The translations under genes and the position numbers were made by a program. A model generated the notes under the pieces. The model had not been told where the DNA came from. It saw only the letters and a program-made list of their open reading frames with translations, and did no database searches. A DNA stretch of 64,000 bases, taken from Calendula officinalis. Taxonomy: Eukaryota; Streptophyta; Magnoliopsida; Asterales; Asteraceae. Positions 47,237 to 59,577 of the stretch are shown here, one piece after another (the first letter of the stretch is position 1; the number at the start of each line of letters is the position of its first letter). The stretch is taken from positions 26,542,365-26,606,364 of the forward strand of contig OY970834.1 of the NCBI GenBank assembly GCA_963853835.1, read 5' to 3'.

Positions 47237-49493
47237 GTAATAAATGGTAAAAAGGAGTAATGATAAGGGAAGTAAAGATGGTAGCTAGAGAGAGAGCCAC
47301 AATAATGGTGACATTATTGAGGTAACTGGTGAGTGTGGCCAAGCTCGTCTTGTGGTGGTTGTGTTGTGTGTACCTTTCTCCTTACTACCGTCATATACCT
47401 TCTGATTGGACTGCCATTTAATTATCATGTTTCATTTTATATAGAAAAGAAAATTTGGTTAAATCTTCCTACTTTATTCTTTTATATATAAAACGATTAA
47501 CATGTAATTCAATAATTTTATTTTTTAGTTTCATCATTTGATTTAGATATTTTTATTGATCAAATGAGTATGAAAATAAATAGAAAGTCATCTTTTGATA
47601 GAAAATGGTGGATGATTTGTGTATTTCTATGTTTGGTTTTTATTTTTGGAAATGAAATAAATCATAACTCCGCCTTTTCGGCACCAGTTGAAGCCAATAT
47701 CTAATGACATATGCGAAAAATGTGTATTGTGGGATAAAGTAAAAAAATCTGAATCTGTGAAGGACGTGAAGACATCTTTTGTACTTTGTTGTATCACGTT
47801 TTACTTTTTAGTGCATAATTTAATTGATACGTATTAGGAAAAAAAATTAATACACAAGATTAAAAAAGAAAATTTCGTATCAATTTGAAAAAGATAACAG
47901 TATAGTGTAACAAATTGTAAAGTCCGTTCTTGTTGAAAGTCCTTGTAACTTTTATGTTAAGATTCTTTCTGCCGGAACTCTCTCCTAAAGTACCGGTAGA
48001 ATGAAATTTTAACATAAAACATATAAGAATAAATTTTCTTGTTGCACCATTATTCTTTTTCAAATTGATACAAAAATTCTTTCTTCAACATTGTCCATAC
48101 AAAATTATACCCAAACGGACTAAAATTAATGAACTTGAAAAAGAGAAACGGTTGAAAACCCGATTTTTTCAATTTGGTTACGAGTTAAGGAAAAAATCAA
48201 GCCAATCTGGTCCATGAACACCCCTAAGTGTAATATTCATAATGGAATATATATGTAACAATTGATAAAAGTCTGTTGCTGCCGGTTATAGTTTTTTTTT
48301 ATATTCTGGGAATACTTATAACGCATCTAACATTATTAGGTAATTTTGTATAATAACTAATCATTATGAATAGATGTAATTATGATTTTTCCAAAAATAC
48401 ACATATTAAAAGGTTAATAAACATATGTATTATATCATATATCAGAAACAAGAGTTATTGATTTGATCCATTTTGGTATGTGTAAGATCTAATCCTAATT
48501 CAAATGCATGTGATGATAAATTCATATCCCATTCCCATCACTTTTATTGATTAAAGATTAGATACATATTCAATAAATCAGTTGAAAATTTCGTAACAAG
48601 GACAAAAAGTATCAATATTGTATTTAAATAATAGTATCTATCAAAATCAAAATGGTAGCCGGCCATAAACATCTCAACTGCATATGTCAATGTCCAGGAG
48701 ACACATGGATACCCAATGAAAGTTGAGTTGAAGAATAATACATACAAAACAAAAAGAAAGTGATCAATCATCATTTATATTTAAGAAAAAAAAAGCTTTT
48801 TGGAATGTCTCCACTCTTACTAAGTTATGATAGTTTCGTTTAAAAGAAAGATAATATCATTCACATAAATCTTATTGATATGGATCACATGTATTGTCGC
48901 TTGCTTTAAATGCTTCGAGACTTAAATCAAAATGTGTGATTGTAAAAAGATCATGTGTTCTATGATAGGATTTGTTGTTTAGAATCTATCACTAGTGCGG
49001 CATAGTGCGTTCTAAACAACCTTAACAAAAAGCTATGCGGATATTGTAGATTTCGCCTATGTTTAAAACCCGTAATAAGGATTTGAGAATACTTTACGAG
49101 TTATGATCACAACCTTGTTCACTAGTTGAAGGCGATCTTGGGAATTAGACATTCTTTAATTCCCGGATTTCATACTTTATATGTCATGTTTTCAACTTTG
49201 GATTATATGATTTTGGGACATCTACATCTAGATTACGATAGTAGCCAATGTTTAAAAAACAGTAGTTTTTGAATTGAATCGCTCAATATCCTAAATACAG
49301 GTAAACCGAATTAGTTGGCTGGTTGAACATGATACACTTGTATATAACATATCCAGATTAAACCCTTCCACACCAATTGAAAACATGAAATCCCATCCTG
49401 TAAATAACGGAAGGAAATACTACAAAAGGACGTGAAAAAAAAGGTAGTTTTATTAAGACACTGATATTAGTGAAAAATCATACAGTGTTAAAC
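47237..49493. other. spacer of about 2.2 kb
   Basis: AT-rich. At 48974-49020 a small inverted repeat (GTTGTTTAGAA and its complement, 25-base loop) is visible. No gene recognised. Confidence 0.55.
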
Positions 49494-49496
49494 TAA

Positions 49497-50453
49497 GGTG
49501 CCGTTTGTTTTTTAAGTGGTAGAACGTCTGCAGTCTGCGGACCACATCTGCAGAGAAAATGTGGACCAAATATCTGCAGTCTGCAACAAAAAGACTGTTT
49601 GTTTTTAATGTCCGCAGACTGATAAAATAAAATGAAATTTAACAACACGTATTTTTTTTTGAAATTAAATACTTTGCAACAATAACTAGAATTTAAAACA
49701 CTCTTTACTAATTCTATAGTTACAAGGTGCTTAAAAAGATCAAAAATTTTAAAATAATCATTCCACATTTTGCATAATTGCTCAACAATTTCATTATATT
49801 CTCGGTCAGCTATACTACCATGATGTCATGTTCAAAATAATTCCACAAGTAATTTATCCAAAATCAATTCACGGAATTGCAACTCAGGTTATATTTCACA
49901 AGTATATATAAAACATAATTCACAAATAAATAAGCATTTACACATAAATAGCTGAAATTCATCATGGTGCCCAAATTGAACACCATTTGCGATGAGAAGA
50001 AGAAGAACAAATGTAGAAGAAGAAGATTTTTTGACTGAATCTAAGAAGACTAACTTTTTTTGAGTGACAGTCTTCAAAAGAGAAAGGGGGCGGCGGAGCT
50101 TTGTCCAGCAGCGGCGGAGGAGATTTGGCCGGTGGTGGCAGAGGTTTGGCCGGTGGTGGCCGGCGACTAGGTGGAATCGGCGGGAATGGGATTAGCTTTT
50201 AAGGTTTTGAGGGATGTTGGATGAATGAGGTGTGCGGATGTTTTAATTTACGGGGAGAAAAAGATTTTTTAGGTTTTATAAAATGTCTTCCAAATTTGGA
50301 AGCATGGGATCCAAGTCTTCCCCAAACAGATCACAAAAAGACTTTTTCAGCTCTTTTAACTTCCAAAAAACAAACAGTTTTTTTTTTAAAACATCTTCCC
50401 GCCTGCAGACATAAGACCTCAAAAAGACCTTTTGTCAAAAAACAAACGGCACC
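49497..50453. mobile_element. PIF/Harbinger-type non-autonomous element, TSD TAA
   Basis: Perfect 17-bp inverted ends GGTGCCGTTTGTTTTTT are flanked by TAA (49494-49496 and 50454-50456). CTGCAGACTGCGGA-like words recur near both ends. The interior has a GC-rich GGCGG-containing block near 50090-50190 that looks like a former gene leader, but no transposase is visible. Length 957 bases. Confidence 0.8.
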
Positions 50454-50638
50454 TAAAACTCGTCATGCACCAACTGATATTTTTGATCTTGCGCCAATGT
50501 TTTAAAATCATATGAATTTAAATGTGCGATAGATATAGATTTTTGATTGTTTGTATGAAACTTTTATTTGAAGTTGATTGACCAGACATTAAAGAAAATT
50601 GGAAAAACCAATTCTGTAAGATGTTAATATTAAAGAGG

Positions 50639-50644
50639 AAAAAA
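50639..50644 (-). terminator. RNA polymerase III terminator of tRNA-Ala
   Basis: Six T on the minus strand, six bases after the tRNA 3' end. Confidence 0.8.
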
Positions 50645-50650
50645 CTAGAA

Positions 50651-50723
50651 TGGAGATGCGGGGTATCGATCCCCGTACCTCTCGCATGCTAAGCGAGCGC
50701 TCTACCATCTGAGCTACATCCCC
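50651..50723 (-). tRNA. tRNA-Ala (anticodon AGC)
   Basis: The 73-base minus-strand sequence folds as a standard cloverleaf: acceptor GGGGATG with CATCTCC, A box TAGCTCAGATGG, anticodon loop CTTAGCA (AGC), B box GGGGATCGATACCCC stem-loop and discriminator A. No intron. It agrees with the usual plant tRNA-Ala. A T run follows as terminator. It inserts alanine at GCU and, through inosine, other GCN codons. Confidence 0.97.
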
Positions 50724-51230
50724 AAGATATTAAATTACTAATATATAAAATATTTATTAACGCGTACTAAAAAGATTTTCATCTATTTTATTTTAGACCC
50801 ACTTAAGCATTTAAATATCCAGAAAATAATCAAAGAAGAAATCCATTCTGATCATCTCAATTACATTATTACAAGAATTACTTTCATCGAATACAGTTTG
50901 AAGTTGAAGTCACCTATTTTATTAAAGTTATTCTCATTATAATGGGCTCTTCGTGATGTACGCAACTTAATCATTTTCGTGATTGTTTCCGAACCTTTCT
51001 CTAGTCATCTGGTAAACATTTACATAGAAAAAGATCGAATTCATGACGATTAAGTTATCTACTAAAATCTAAATTATTGATGCTATTAATTCCTTCCGTG
51101 TTATCAATTAGGGTTTCTAAGATACTGCGGGTATCAGTATTAACATTATTTGGGTTTTAGGTTTTGTGCGACCAAATCACTACAAAAGCTCGGATTTAAC
51201 CCAGAAACCAAAACTAAAGAAATACAGACA

Positions 51231-51233
<3 letters not shown>
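50724..51233. other. spacer upstream of tRNA-Ala
   Basis: AT-rich DNA with no feature recognised. CAA motifs common before plant tRNA genes could not be assigned. Confidence 0.5.

Positions 51234-51310
<77 letters not shown>
51234..51310. repeat. (TA)n microsatellite
   Basis: About 38 uninterrupted TA units directly abut the left end of the TIR element. A shorter TA run (54287-54299) abuts its right end. Confidence 0.98.
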
Positions 51311-51313
<3 letters not shown>

Positions 51314-54286
51314 GAGCGTTCATGCGAGAACCATAGTTATTGCGAGAACTGCGAGAACCATTTATGATCATTATATTTTAAAATCAGTGGACTAGATTAG
51401 TTGTGGCCTAATTGTAAATAAATGATGCTAAATTAAATAAGAAAACCGGATTCAGGGGTATTATAGTAAAAAATGTTCACTAAAAATCAGGGATAATATT
51501 TTTGGGAAAATATCTTATTTAAAAACCCTCATCCTACCCAATAAACCAGCTGTTTCTCTCTCCTCTCCCACGTTCTTTTACGACGAACAAAATCTGAAGA
51601 ATCCGGCAAAAAACGCTCACAAATCGACGGTTCGAGCAGTGTAGATGACGAATACGCGTAGTAATATGGGTAGAAAGAAGAGTATAGGTACGTTTTATGA
51701 TTCTTAACTCTTTCGATTGCACAGGTTAGGGTTTTTTTTCCGGACTCTTTGGGTTGGGTTTTTAATGATTCGCAAGTCGTTTGATTTCACAGGTTAGGGT
51801 TTTTTTCAGACTGTTTGGGTTGGGTTTTGTTCATTTTTTCGTGATTTTTGATAAAAAAAAGTATATGAACGGTAAGTGGATGTTGATTTGTTCGATTTAT
51901 CATGTTAGGGTTTTGGTTTTTTGTGTAAATCGTATATGGGTTGGTATTTGTTCATCAATGTACAACTTAGGGTTTCAGAATTTTGGAAATCGATAGTGGG
52001 TTGGAATTTGTTCATCTTTTCTGTGGTCTCGGTATTTTGGAAATCAGTATCACATATTAGAGTTTAAGTTTTTTCAATTTATCATTAACAGTGTATTGTT
52101 TTGTTCTGATTTAAAAAGTTAGGGTTTAGGGGTTTTTGTAAATAGTTTTGTTAGGGTTGATAGTGTCCATCAGTTTTTTTATGTATACATCGATTATAAT
52201 TACATTATTTTAACGTGATTAAATATTAACAGCAAGGAAAAAAGGAATGCCAATGAAGAAGGTTAATGCGAATGAAAAAAGAGATGAACAATCATGTATT
52301 TTAATAGCGATTGTGGTATGGAATATTATGCGTTGGCAGGTGTTGTCTTTTTAATAAAAAATGTGCAAGATCGAGTTGTTTTCATTTTGATTACGTAAGA
52401 ATAATTAGCCGTTATATTTACATCGAATTGTTTCACATGTTAGTATGATTTGTGTATGTAGTCTGATTTAGTTGCGAAACAGATATTTCCATATTATATT
52501 TAACAAAAATAGTTCGTCCACTAATTTGTTATAAGATATATTATTTGTTGTGTTTCCGGTATACATAAGCAGCAAGTAATTAAAAAAAAAAGATGCGGAG
52601 AGTGAACTAGCAGAAACTAGTGGACAAGTTGCAGAGAGTGAACAAACTGATACTGGTGAACAAAGCCGCAGAAAGTGAACAACCAGAACCAATAGTTAAC
52701 TACAATAAATATTGGAAGGAATGTTTTGTTGACTTACGTAATAGTTAATTACATAATCATCCATAGATTTGCTTAATTGTATTTATATTGGCATGAATGT
52801 GTTGTTTGTGACAAAGGAAAATGTTTCAATGAACGCAAAATGTGTAGAAAGTCTCGCAACAACGTCTTCAATATTTTTGAATGTGTTGGATGCATGGTCT
52901 ACATTGTTAAACTATGATGAGGTTTTTCGAGCACCGGAATCACTATTTCGTGTGTTCAAGGTTGTTTGCTAATATATGCTCTATGACCGTAAAATTACAG
53001 TAAATGTTCAGTAGACGGAATATAAATATTCATGTTCACTAGAGAACGGAATATAAAATATTTCAGGTGTTCATTCCAGTAATGTTTTATTTCAAGTGTT
53101 GAAGATACAACGTAACGAGTTACATGATGAGCATTTCAGAATTTTTATTATTAAGACCGGTTATTTTTCTATTTATAATGTTTGTGACACTTGATTTGTT
53201 TGATTGATGACATGTTTAAGATTTTGTTTTGTATACTGGCATTGGATTTAAGGTTACTGCAATTTATTTAAATTTAAGGTTAGTGAACAAAAAAGTTAAG
53301 GATGTCTCAAACGTCGATCATGAACATGAATATTAGTGAACATTTACATCTAATATAAACAACGGATAACTAATGCATTAATAATTAAGTGAATGCTAGA
53401 AATTTCAAACATATAGCTGGTGAACAAAAAATACAACGGATGTTCGAAACAACACTCAAGAACATGAACATTAGTGGACATTATACTTGGCTTACAATAT
53501 ACAATTTGAAATAACAAAAAAAAAATTAAATAATGATTTTGAACATTAACAACAGTCAAACATGCGAAAAATAGCGCTGCACAAAAAGTAATTCATAATA
53601 TTAACGTCTGTTCAATAGTGAACAAGAACAGGAAATAAAGAAATATTCTGGAACAGTGACTTCCGTTCAATATTGAATACTAATAAAAAAAATTAATTTG
53701 ACATTAAATACAAAGTATGAACATACATAAAATCGATTTAATAGAAACTGAAAATTCAAAAGCTCGCCTGGGTTAAAAATATCATTATGCTCATAATATA
53801 TTTGATTTGACGACGAACTCCAACGAAGATTATAATATTCTGAATATTCACTTGATATCGAGATGTTGAATTCGATTATTTCTGTAAGGATGAAATATAA
53901 GCTAAGGTAGAATGAAATCATTGAACGATAATTTAGATGGCGTAATATATCTTACTCGAATATTAAAAACGATGGGAGGAAGTGTGCAATTTCTGATTGT
54001 CGCCGAGGTCTCCAAAAGCTTGGATTCAAACGAAGATGTGAAGATATTGCAGGGGTGAGGGAGAAGATTGTGTGCTCCATAATATTAGGATAGTTAGCTA
54101 TGGAGAACAACTGGGAAAACAAAAAATATTCGGTTACCATAAATAAATAAATTGTAATTAATTAGCATAAAAAGTAAAGGATGAAAATATCCCTATTAGG
54201 ATCTTTTTGAATCATTTTAATCCTATGGCTATAAATATGTTCTCGCAGTTCTTGCAATTATATAGGTTCTCGCATGAACGCTTGCC
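51311..54286. mobile_element. TIR DNA transposon embedded in a (TA)n tract
   Basis: The ends form about 60-bp imperfect inverted repeats containing AGCGTTCATGCGAGAACC, ATTGCGAGAACTGCGAGAAC at the left and a close match at the right. Each end touches a TA run. GCGAGAAC is repeated up to three times per end. The interior shows leader-like DNA (51500-51700), a possible small exon at 51644 and many GTGAACA or TGTTCAC words from 52600 to 53680. No transposase was found, so it is non-autonomous. The superfamily is unclear; a Mutator-like or TA-targeting family is possible. Confidence 0.75.
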
Positions 54287-54381
54287 TATATATATATATC
54301 TGCAACACATTACATTTATAAAAAAAAAAAATAAACAACTCTCTTATAGTATCTCTACTACTTGATAATATTCTGTGTTTC

Positions 54382-55631
54382 CTACTTGATGTACTGAGAC
54401 ACCCATTTAAAACCATCACCATAACCCATTTTCCTGACAATTGAACACATGAACACTTCCAAAGGCCGAACACCTGAATTCTCCAAATTAACCTTACCTT
54501 TCCCGGTGGTCAAACCGGTCAACCCCATGTGGTAAAGTAACTCATCTTCTGATGCAGCATAAGGGATATCAATTTTGTTGCCCAAAATCAAAAAAGGTAC
54601 AGTTGCTAAAGATTCATCTGACAGCAAGGCGTCTAGTTCTTTTTTTGATTCTGCAAATCGTTCTTTGTCGTATGCATCCACTAGGTATACAACAGCATCC
54701 ACCTTTACATGTTTATAGAAATTAAACATAAGTGTTATGATCATATACCCAAACTATATATACATATGTAATTATGTATGTATAATGATTGATTATCCAA
54801 TGCCAAAATGCAAAACGAAAAATAAGACTAGATGTACAATTAACCTACAATTCATCATCTTTCAACTTTTCTATACAAATAGCATACAAAGTACATGGAT
54901 TAGGGAAGTACATTTTGACCCTATTGGAGTAATTTCTGGATAAATGTTGGTATTCTTATATATAATATATAGCTAAAGCTAATAGATTGACATTATAAAA
55001 AAATATATATTTAAAAAAAAAGATCAACCTTCCAGAATCATCCATGTCAATTTTAAAAATTAGAGAAAACAATGTCAGATGTTAACCTAATTGAACTCAA
55101 AGGTCAAAACACCAGAAAAGAATGACTTGACACTTTGACAGAAGAATACACAAGAAAAGAATCACATGTATTTTTCAACTAAAGCACATAATAAAAAATT
55201 AATTATTTTATTAAAATTATTATACCTTTGCATAGTAATCCTTCCAAACTCTACGGGCGATCTGATGACCTCCTAAATCAAAAGCTTTGAACTTAATTTG
55301 TCCAATACTCAGTTCTTCAGATGTCGGATACTGTGTTGGTTGATGTTGAACAAGTCTCTGAAACCAATACAGAACAATTTTAACAATTAACAAACTCATT
55401 ATTAATTACATTAACTACTGATGTGAATGTAAACAATTGATATTATCAGACACCTGTAACAGCAAATTCAAGCAATTCTCGAAAATTACAGGAAAAACTA
55501 ACCTCATCTTTCAACATATGAAGCAAAGTAGTTTTGCCAGCATTGTCGAGACCTAAAAACAAGATCTTAGCCTCTTTTTGCCATAGACCTAGAGATGCCA
55601 ACACTCCATAAAACCAATCTACCAAAAACAT
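54382..55631 (-). CDS. SAR1: SAR1 small GTPase (COPII coat assembly)
   Basis: Three coding exons (55503-55631, 55226-55357, 54382-54702), all with GT/AG junctions, give 193 aa, the usual SAR1 length. The N-terminus MFLVDWFYGVLASLGLWQK forms the amphipathic helix that inserts in the ER membrane. The P-loop GLDNAGKT is at 27-34, the DLGGHQ switch II motif lies in exon 2, and NKID is at 129-132. The C-terminus WVSQYIK lacks a prenylation site, as expected. SAR1-GTP recruits Sec23/24 and Sec13/31 to form vesicles leaving the ER. All key residues are present, so the gene looks functional. Plants keep several copies; which paralogue this is cannot be told. Confidence 0.97.
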
Positions 55632-55739
55632 GATTAGTACTTTCTACGTACTCTCAATTAACCTCGATTTTTGCCGAATTGATCGATTTAACGAGCTCAG
55701 AGGTTCGCAAAGCCTTTGATTGGTTGGTCGATCGTGTGA

Positions 55740-55748
55740 TTATATATA
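55740..55748 (-). promoter_or_regulatory. TATA box of SAR1
   Basis: A TATATATA run on the minus strand lies about 110 bases upstream of the ATG, implying a leader of roughly 80 bases. Confidence 0.6.
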
Positions 55749-55749
55749 G

Positions 55750-56730
55750 TAAAACCTAGAACAAGAAAAGTAGAACAGAAATCAAATTGGGTGGCATAAT
55801 TTGGAAATTTGGGCGATTTATGTGCGTACGTGGAGTGTGTTTGAGAGAGAGAAAGTGGTGGGTGATTGTTGTAGTGGGATATGGGCCGTTGGATCTGTTG
55901 AAGCCGGTTGATCATAAAGATTGAATGTTATTGGACCAATAAGATTTCAGAGAAATTGAATCATTGTGTCATAGAGTGAATATCAGCCGTTAGATTGATT
56001 GATAACGATTAGCTGCTCAGATCTTTCATATTTGCATGATGCCGCCTTAAGAATACCCATTCTTTCAGTTTGGTTTCTATATTTAACTTTAAACATTATC
56101 TCCCCTATACTTTTTAGGTTCAACATCTCAAGTCTTAACCAAGAATTTAGTAGTTTGCAGCTTACCATTCCCTACTCCAACTTGTTTTTGACACGTATAA
56201 AAACTATAAATTGTTTAACCTCATGCTGTAGCAGGATATTAGTATGTGTATTTTTAACATGAACACAGGGTCATCCTTGAGTATGTGTGATAAGGGCGGC
56301 CGCCCATGATCCACAAAATTTAAGGGCTCATTTTTAAAAAATCAGTCCGTGTATATATACGTGCAAGCTCATCTGAATCAAGATAAGTCCAATGGAATAT
56401 TGAAAATAGACGGACTACAGGGTCCAATCCGGACATTTAACTTGGGGATTGTGGCGGCATTTTTAAATTTGGCGAAAATTTTTAGTTATTTGGAAAAAAA
56501 ATTACTCAGTGGTCTTTTTAAGATTTTACCCATTACTCAAAAATTAATTGGACCGGTACTGCATAAACATAAAACATTTTTATGTAGACACTATAGTTAG
56601 AAGGTAGAGCAACTTGTAAGCTGTGCTAAAACAATTTTATTCGAGTATTTTCGTTTTCACATATATATATAATAATATATAATAGTTCAGCGACAAAAGT
56701 CACTCACTATTAACCATTTGGTATATACTA
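55750..56730. other. SAR1 upstream region and spacer
   Basis: The proximal part is the SAR1 promoter. Further up I see AT-rich DNA with no gene. Confidence 0.5.
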
Positions 56731-57258
56731 TCCTACCCTATATATGAGGCCTAAATTTGAAGAGGGTTTGACACCATGGCAATGCCAAGCATTCCTATTC
56801 GTCCATAATGCCACTTGGAATTCCCTGATTGGTCCACATCATTTGCACTAATACAAACGAATCTGGTACGACTTACGGTCTACATTCATATTCATATGCT
56901 CCATATACGGCAAACGAATCTGGTACGGCTTACGGTCTACATTCATATGCTCCATATACGGTTTCCTACATACAAGGAAACAAATAACTATTTAAAAGAT
57001 CGTACATACAAATAACTATTTAAAAGATCCTACATACAAGGAAACAAATAAATATTTAAAAGATCAATCAGCGAAGGAAACAAATAACTATATGTAACAT
57101 TTATATGTAACATTTCTTCATTTACCGTTTTTTTTATACAAAATCATCATCACATCTATCGATTATTATGTCATTTAGAAGTATATAAAGTTTTTGGACA
57201 TTTTTCTACATATTAAAATTTACAGCATACCCGCCCATCGGGCGGGTTTTATAGCTAG
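56731..57258 (+). mobile_element. candidate Helitron (non-autonomous)
   Basis: The 3' end is a perfect 8-bp GC stem (ACCCGCCC, loop ATC, GGGCGGGT), then TTTATAG and CTAG followed by T, as in Helitrons. A matching 5' start is A then TCCTACCCTATATATGAGG at 56731, chosen by pattern. The interior contains tandem repeats. No Rep/helicase. Confidence 0.6.
56854..56961 (+). repeat. tandem repeat of 57 and 51 bp
   Basis: Two head-to-tail units, each starting CAAACGAATCTGGTACG and ending CCATATACGG. The second lacks six bases. A looser series of ACTATTTAAAAGATC units follows to about 57070. Confidence 0.85.
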
Positions 57259-57518
57259 TAAAAGTATATACAGTATAAATACACATCATCCCAAAATCTT
57301 GAACATCAAAAAAGCTGTAAGTTCTAGATTCATTTTTATAAAGTTGTTAGAAAAATAGTAGTAAGTTGGAGTTGAAAAATATTAAATGACATAAAAGATA
57401 TGTTAATATGATGAGAAAATTGACTATGTGGCTGTCACATATCTAAGTTTAGGTGTGAACCACCCAAAACTAGTTTTTTTTGGTTAAAATTTTATATAAC
57501 TCAATACATAAACTCATT

Positions 57519-57691
57519 TGTAACATCTGTCCCACATCGGTTGGAGAGGAGAACGAAACATGTCTTATAAGGGTGTGAATACCTTTCTTAGCATGAGGTC
57601 TTTTGGGTGGAGTTGTCCATACCAAGAAACAAAACCGTGCGCCGGTGGGCAAAGTGGACAATATCGTGCTACCAGGATCTGAATTGTTACA
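57519..57691 (+). mobile_element. TRIM-type LTR with decayed primer site
   Basis: Starts TGTAACATCTGTCCCACAT and continues with CGGTTGGAGAGGAGAACGAA, a block I know from TRIM-type terminal repeats of many plants. Ends GTTACA. At 57698-57710 TTGTATCAAAGCC is a decayed Met primer site. The partner LTR is missing, so the element is truncated. Confidence 0.65.
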
Positions 57692-57826
57692 TCATTATTG
57701 TATCAAAGCCCATCTAAAACTCATCACTTATCTTGAATCTTAATTATGTTTTTTTAATTAAAATGGTGTTTCAAGTTTTATGTTTCTTAAAATGATGTTT
57801 ATATTGAATGCATTTCATGTGTGTGT

Positions 57827-58306
57827 TAGGGGTGTTCACGATCCGAGTCGAGTCGAATATCAGGAAATTTGGGTTCGGCTCGTTTAGTAATTACTCGGCT
57901 CGAGCTCGATTAAGTTCTAAAAATTATGCTCGAGCTCGAATATTTATATAGTGTTCGAGCTCGATACTCATTTATGATTCCATATTTTTTAAATAAGTTA
58001 ATTTACAAACTCGAAAAGCTCGTTAATTACTCGACTTGTTAACACAATATATGTATATTCTTATACTTATTATATACAACACTTGTTCGACTCGTTAGGA
58101 TCGACTCGTTATCATCGTATAACTCGTTTGGCTCGAGACTAAACGAGCTATCGAACTAGCCGAGTCGAGTATTAAATTATTAGGCTCGGCTCGTGAGATT
58201 AATCGAGTATTGTTTTATGTTCGAGTTCGACTCGAGGATCGAATTAGTATAGGCTCGAGCTCGAGCTCGAGTAGCTCGTTAAAAGCTCGACTCGTAAACA
58301 CCCCTC
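57827..58306. mobile_element. hAT-like element rich in GCTCGA
   Basis: Inverted ends TAGGGGTGTTCACGA and TCGTAAACACCCCT. The flanks are TG repeats that match in 7 of 8 bases, compatible with an 8-bp duplication but not proof of one. The interior is dense in GCTCG and CTCGA words. Non-coding. Confidence 0.6.
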
Positions 58307-58314
58307 TGTGTGTA

Positions 58315-58795
58315 TATAGTTTTTTTTTTTATTGTGTAGGTGATCTAATATGGTAAGAGAGTGACAAGATTTTCGTAAAAAATAACCGTTTCAAGCTTTA
58401 CTAACCAAAATTATGTACTTATGGGTGATTCCACATCTAAGCTTAGGTACGTGAGAGACTGAGAGTCAGACACTCACTATCCCCTAGATTTCAATATGGA
58501 ACTGGAATCCAAATGCTAACAACTTTTATTTTCTTCTTAAATTTCAATTATATCAGAAATATTATGCAAACCAAACATCATCGAAACGAACTCACGACGA
58601 GGAATGCCAAAAACTTGTTGCATGCACGGAGTCTAGTCCTTAATGGTCTTTCATTGTAATGTAAAAATAGAAAGATGAAAATGAAACTTATTTGTATTAA
58701 TAATGACCAATCTATATGCAAAAACTGATGATTTGCTTAAGGAAAGAATTTATTATTATTAGATAAATTTAAATAAAGTGGATAATCCTAATTTC
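58315..58795. other. AT-rich spacer
   Basis: No gene or repeat recognised. Confidence 0.5.
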
Positions 58796-58985
58796 CTTTC
58801 TTTTAAACGGCCAATTAATAAGTTAGTGGTTTGAGCATAGACAGTGACATCCACAAGGGATAATATGTCTTCCCTCGAACCCTCCACATATGGGGAATAA
58901 ACCCCACCACCTATGTCCACGACGGGACCTGAACCCCCAAGCTCAAAGTTATGGGGCAAACACCATACCAGTAGGCAAAAGGTCC
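58796..58985 (-). mobile_element. SINE-like, tRNA-derived sequence (minus strand)
   Basis: Minus-strand reading gives an A-box-like TTGCCTACTGGTATGG, a B box GGGTTCAGGTCCC and the block GGTGGTGGGGTTTATTCC, which is shared with 9460-9590. The 66-codon ORF here is only a by-product. Confidence 0.5.
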
Positions 58986-59577
58986 TTTGATGACAATCCT
59001 ACTCTCTTAAATTGGACAATTTCATGTAGGAATAAAATTATGTTTAAAGTACACTTGTACATTTGATTTATATTTCCTCACAAAAATAAATTCATTCTTT
59101 AGCAAATCATAATTCTGTTATGAGTAATGGTATTAATTCGTACCATTTAGTCATACTCATTAGATGGAAACATGTTTCAAAATTAAGGTATAATATTAAG
59201 AGAGAGAATTAGTGGAATATATATATCATCCTATCAAATGGAGATTATGAATAAAACAAATGGTAGGGCTACGTGGGCAATTTGAGATTTCACTTGATGA
59301 GATAACCGAACTGTCATGAAAACCTCAAAGTGTAAACATAAAAAGAAAACAAAAATACCATTGCAGAAAAACACACATTTTGCCCTCTTGTTTCTAATAA
59401 TATAATATCCCGATAATTAATGCTCAAAGCAATTCAGATCAAGGGGCAGAAAATCTGCATTACACTTCCCAATTGTTTAATATATATTAAAAAAAAGTCC
59501 TAAATACTCAAAGTCATAAAACAGAAAAAAATTAAAGCCTAACTTCTCAATAGCTCACAGATTTCATATTTGGCCCT
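58986..59577. other. 3' flank of calreticulin
   Basis: AT-rich DNA that includes the calreticulin 3' UTR near 59500. No other feature seen. Confidence 0.5.

Noticed and set aside
48974..49020. Small hairpin as a microRNA gene
   Set aside because: The stem is only 11 bp with a 25-base loop, too short for a plant microRNA precursor.
51180..51371. 63-codon ORF on the minus strand with Ile-Tyr repeats
   Set aside because: It is a translation of the (TA)n microsatellite.
56280..56310. GGGCGGCCGCCC palindrome
   Set aside because: A single 12-bp palindrome with no partner or context; probably chance.
58759..58959. 66-codon ORF on the minus strand
   Set aside because: It lies inside the SINE-like sequence and shows no protein family features.
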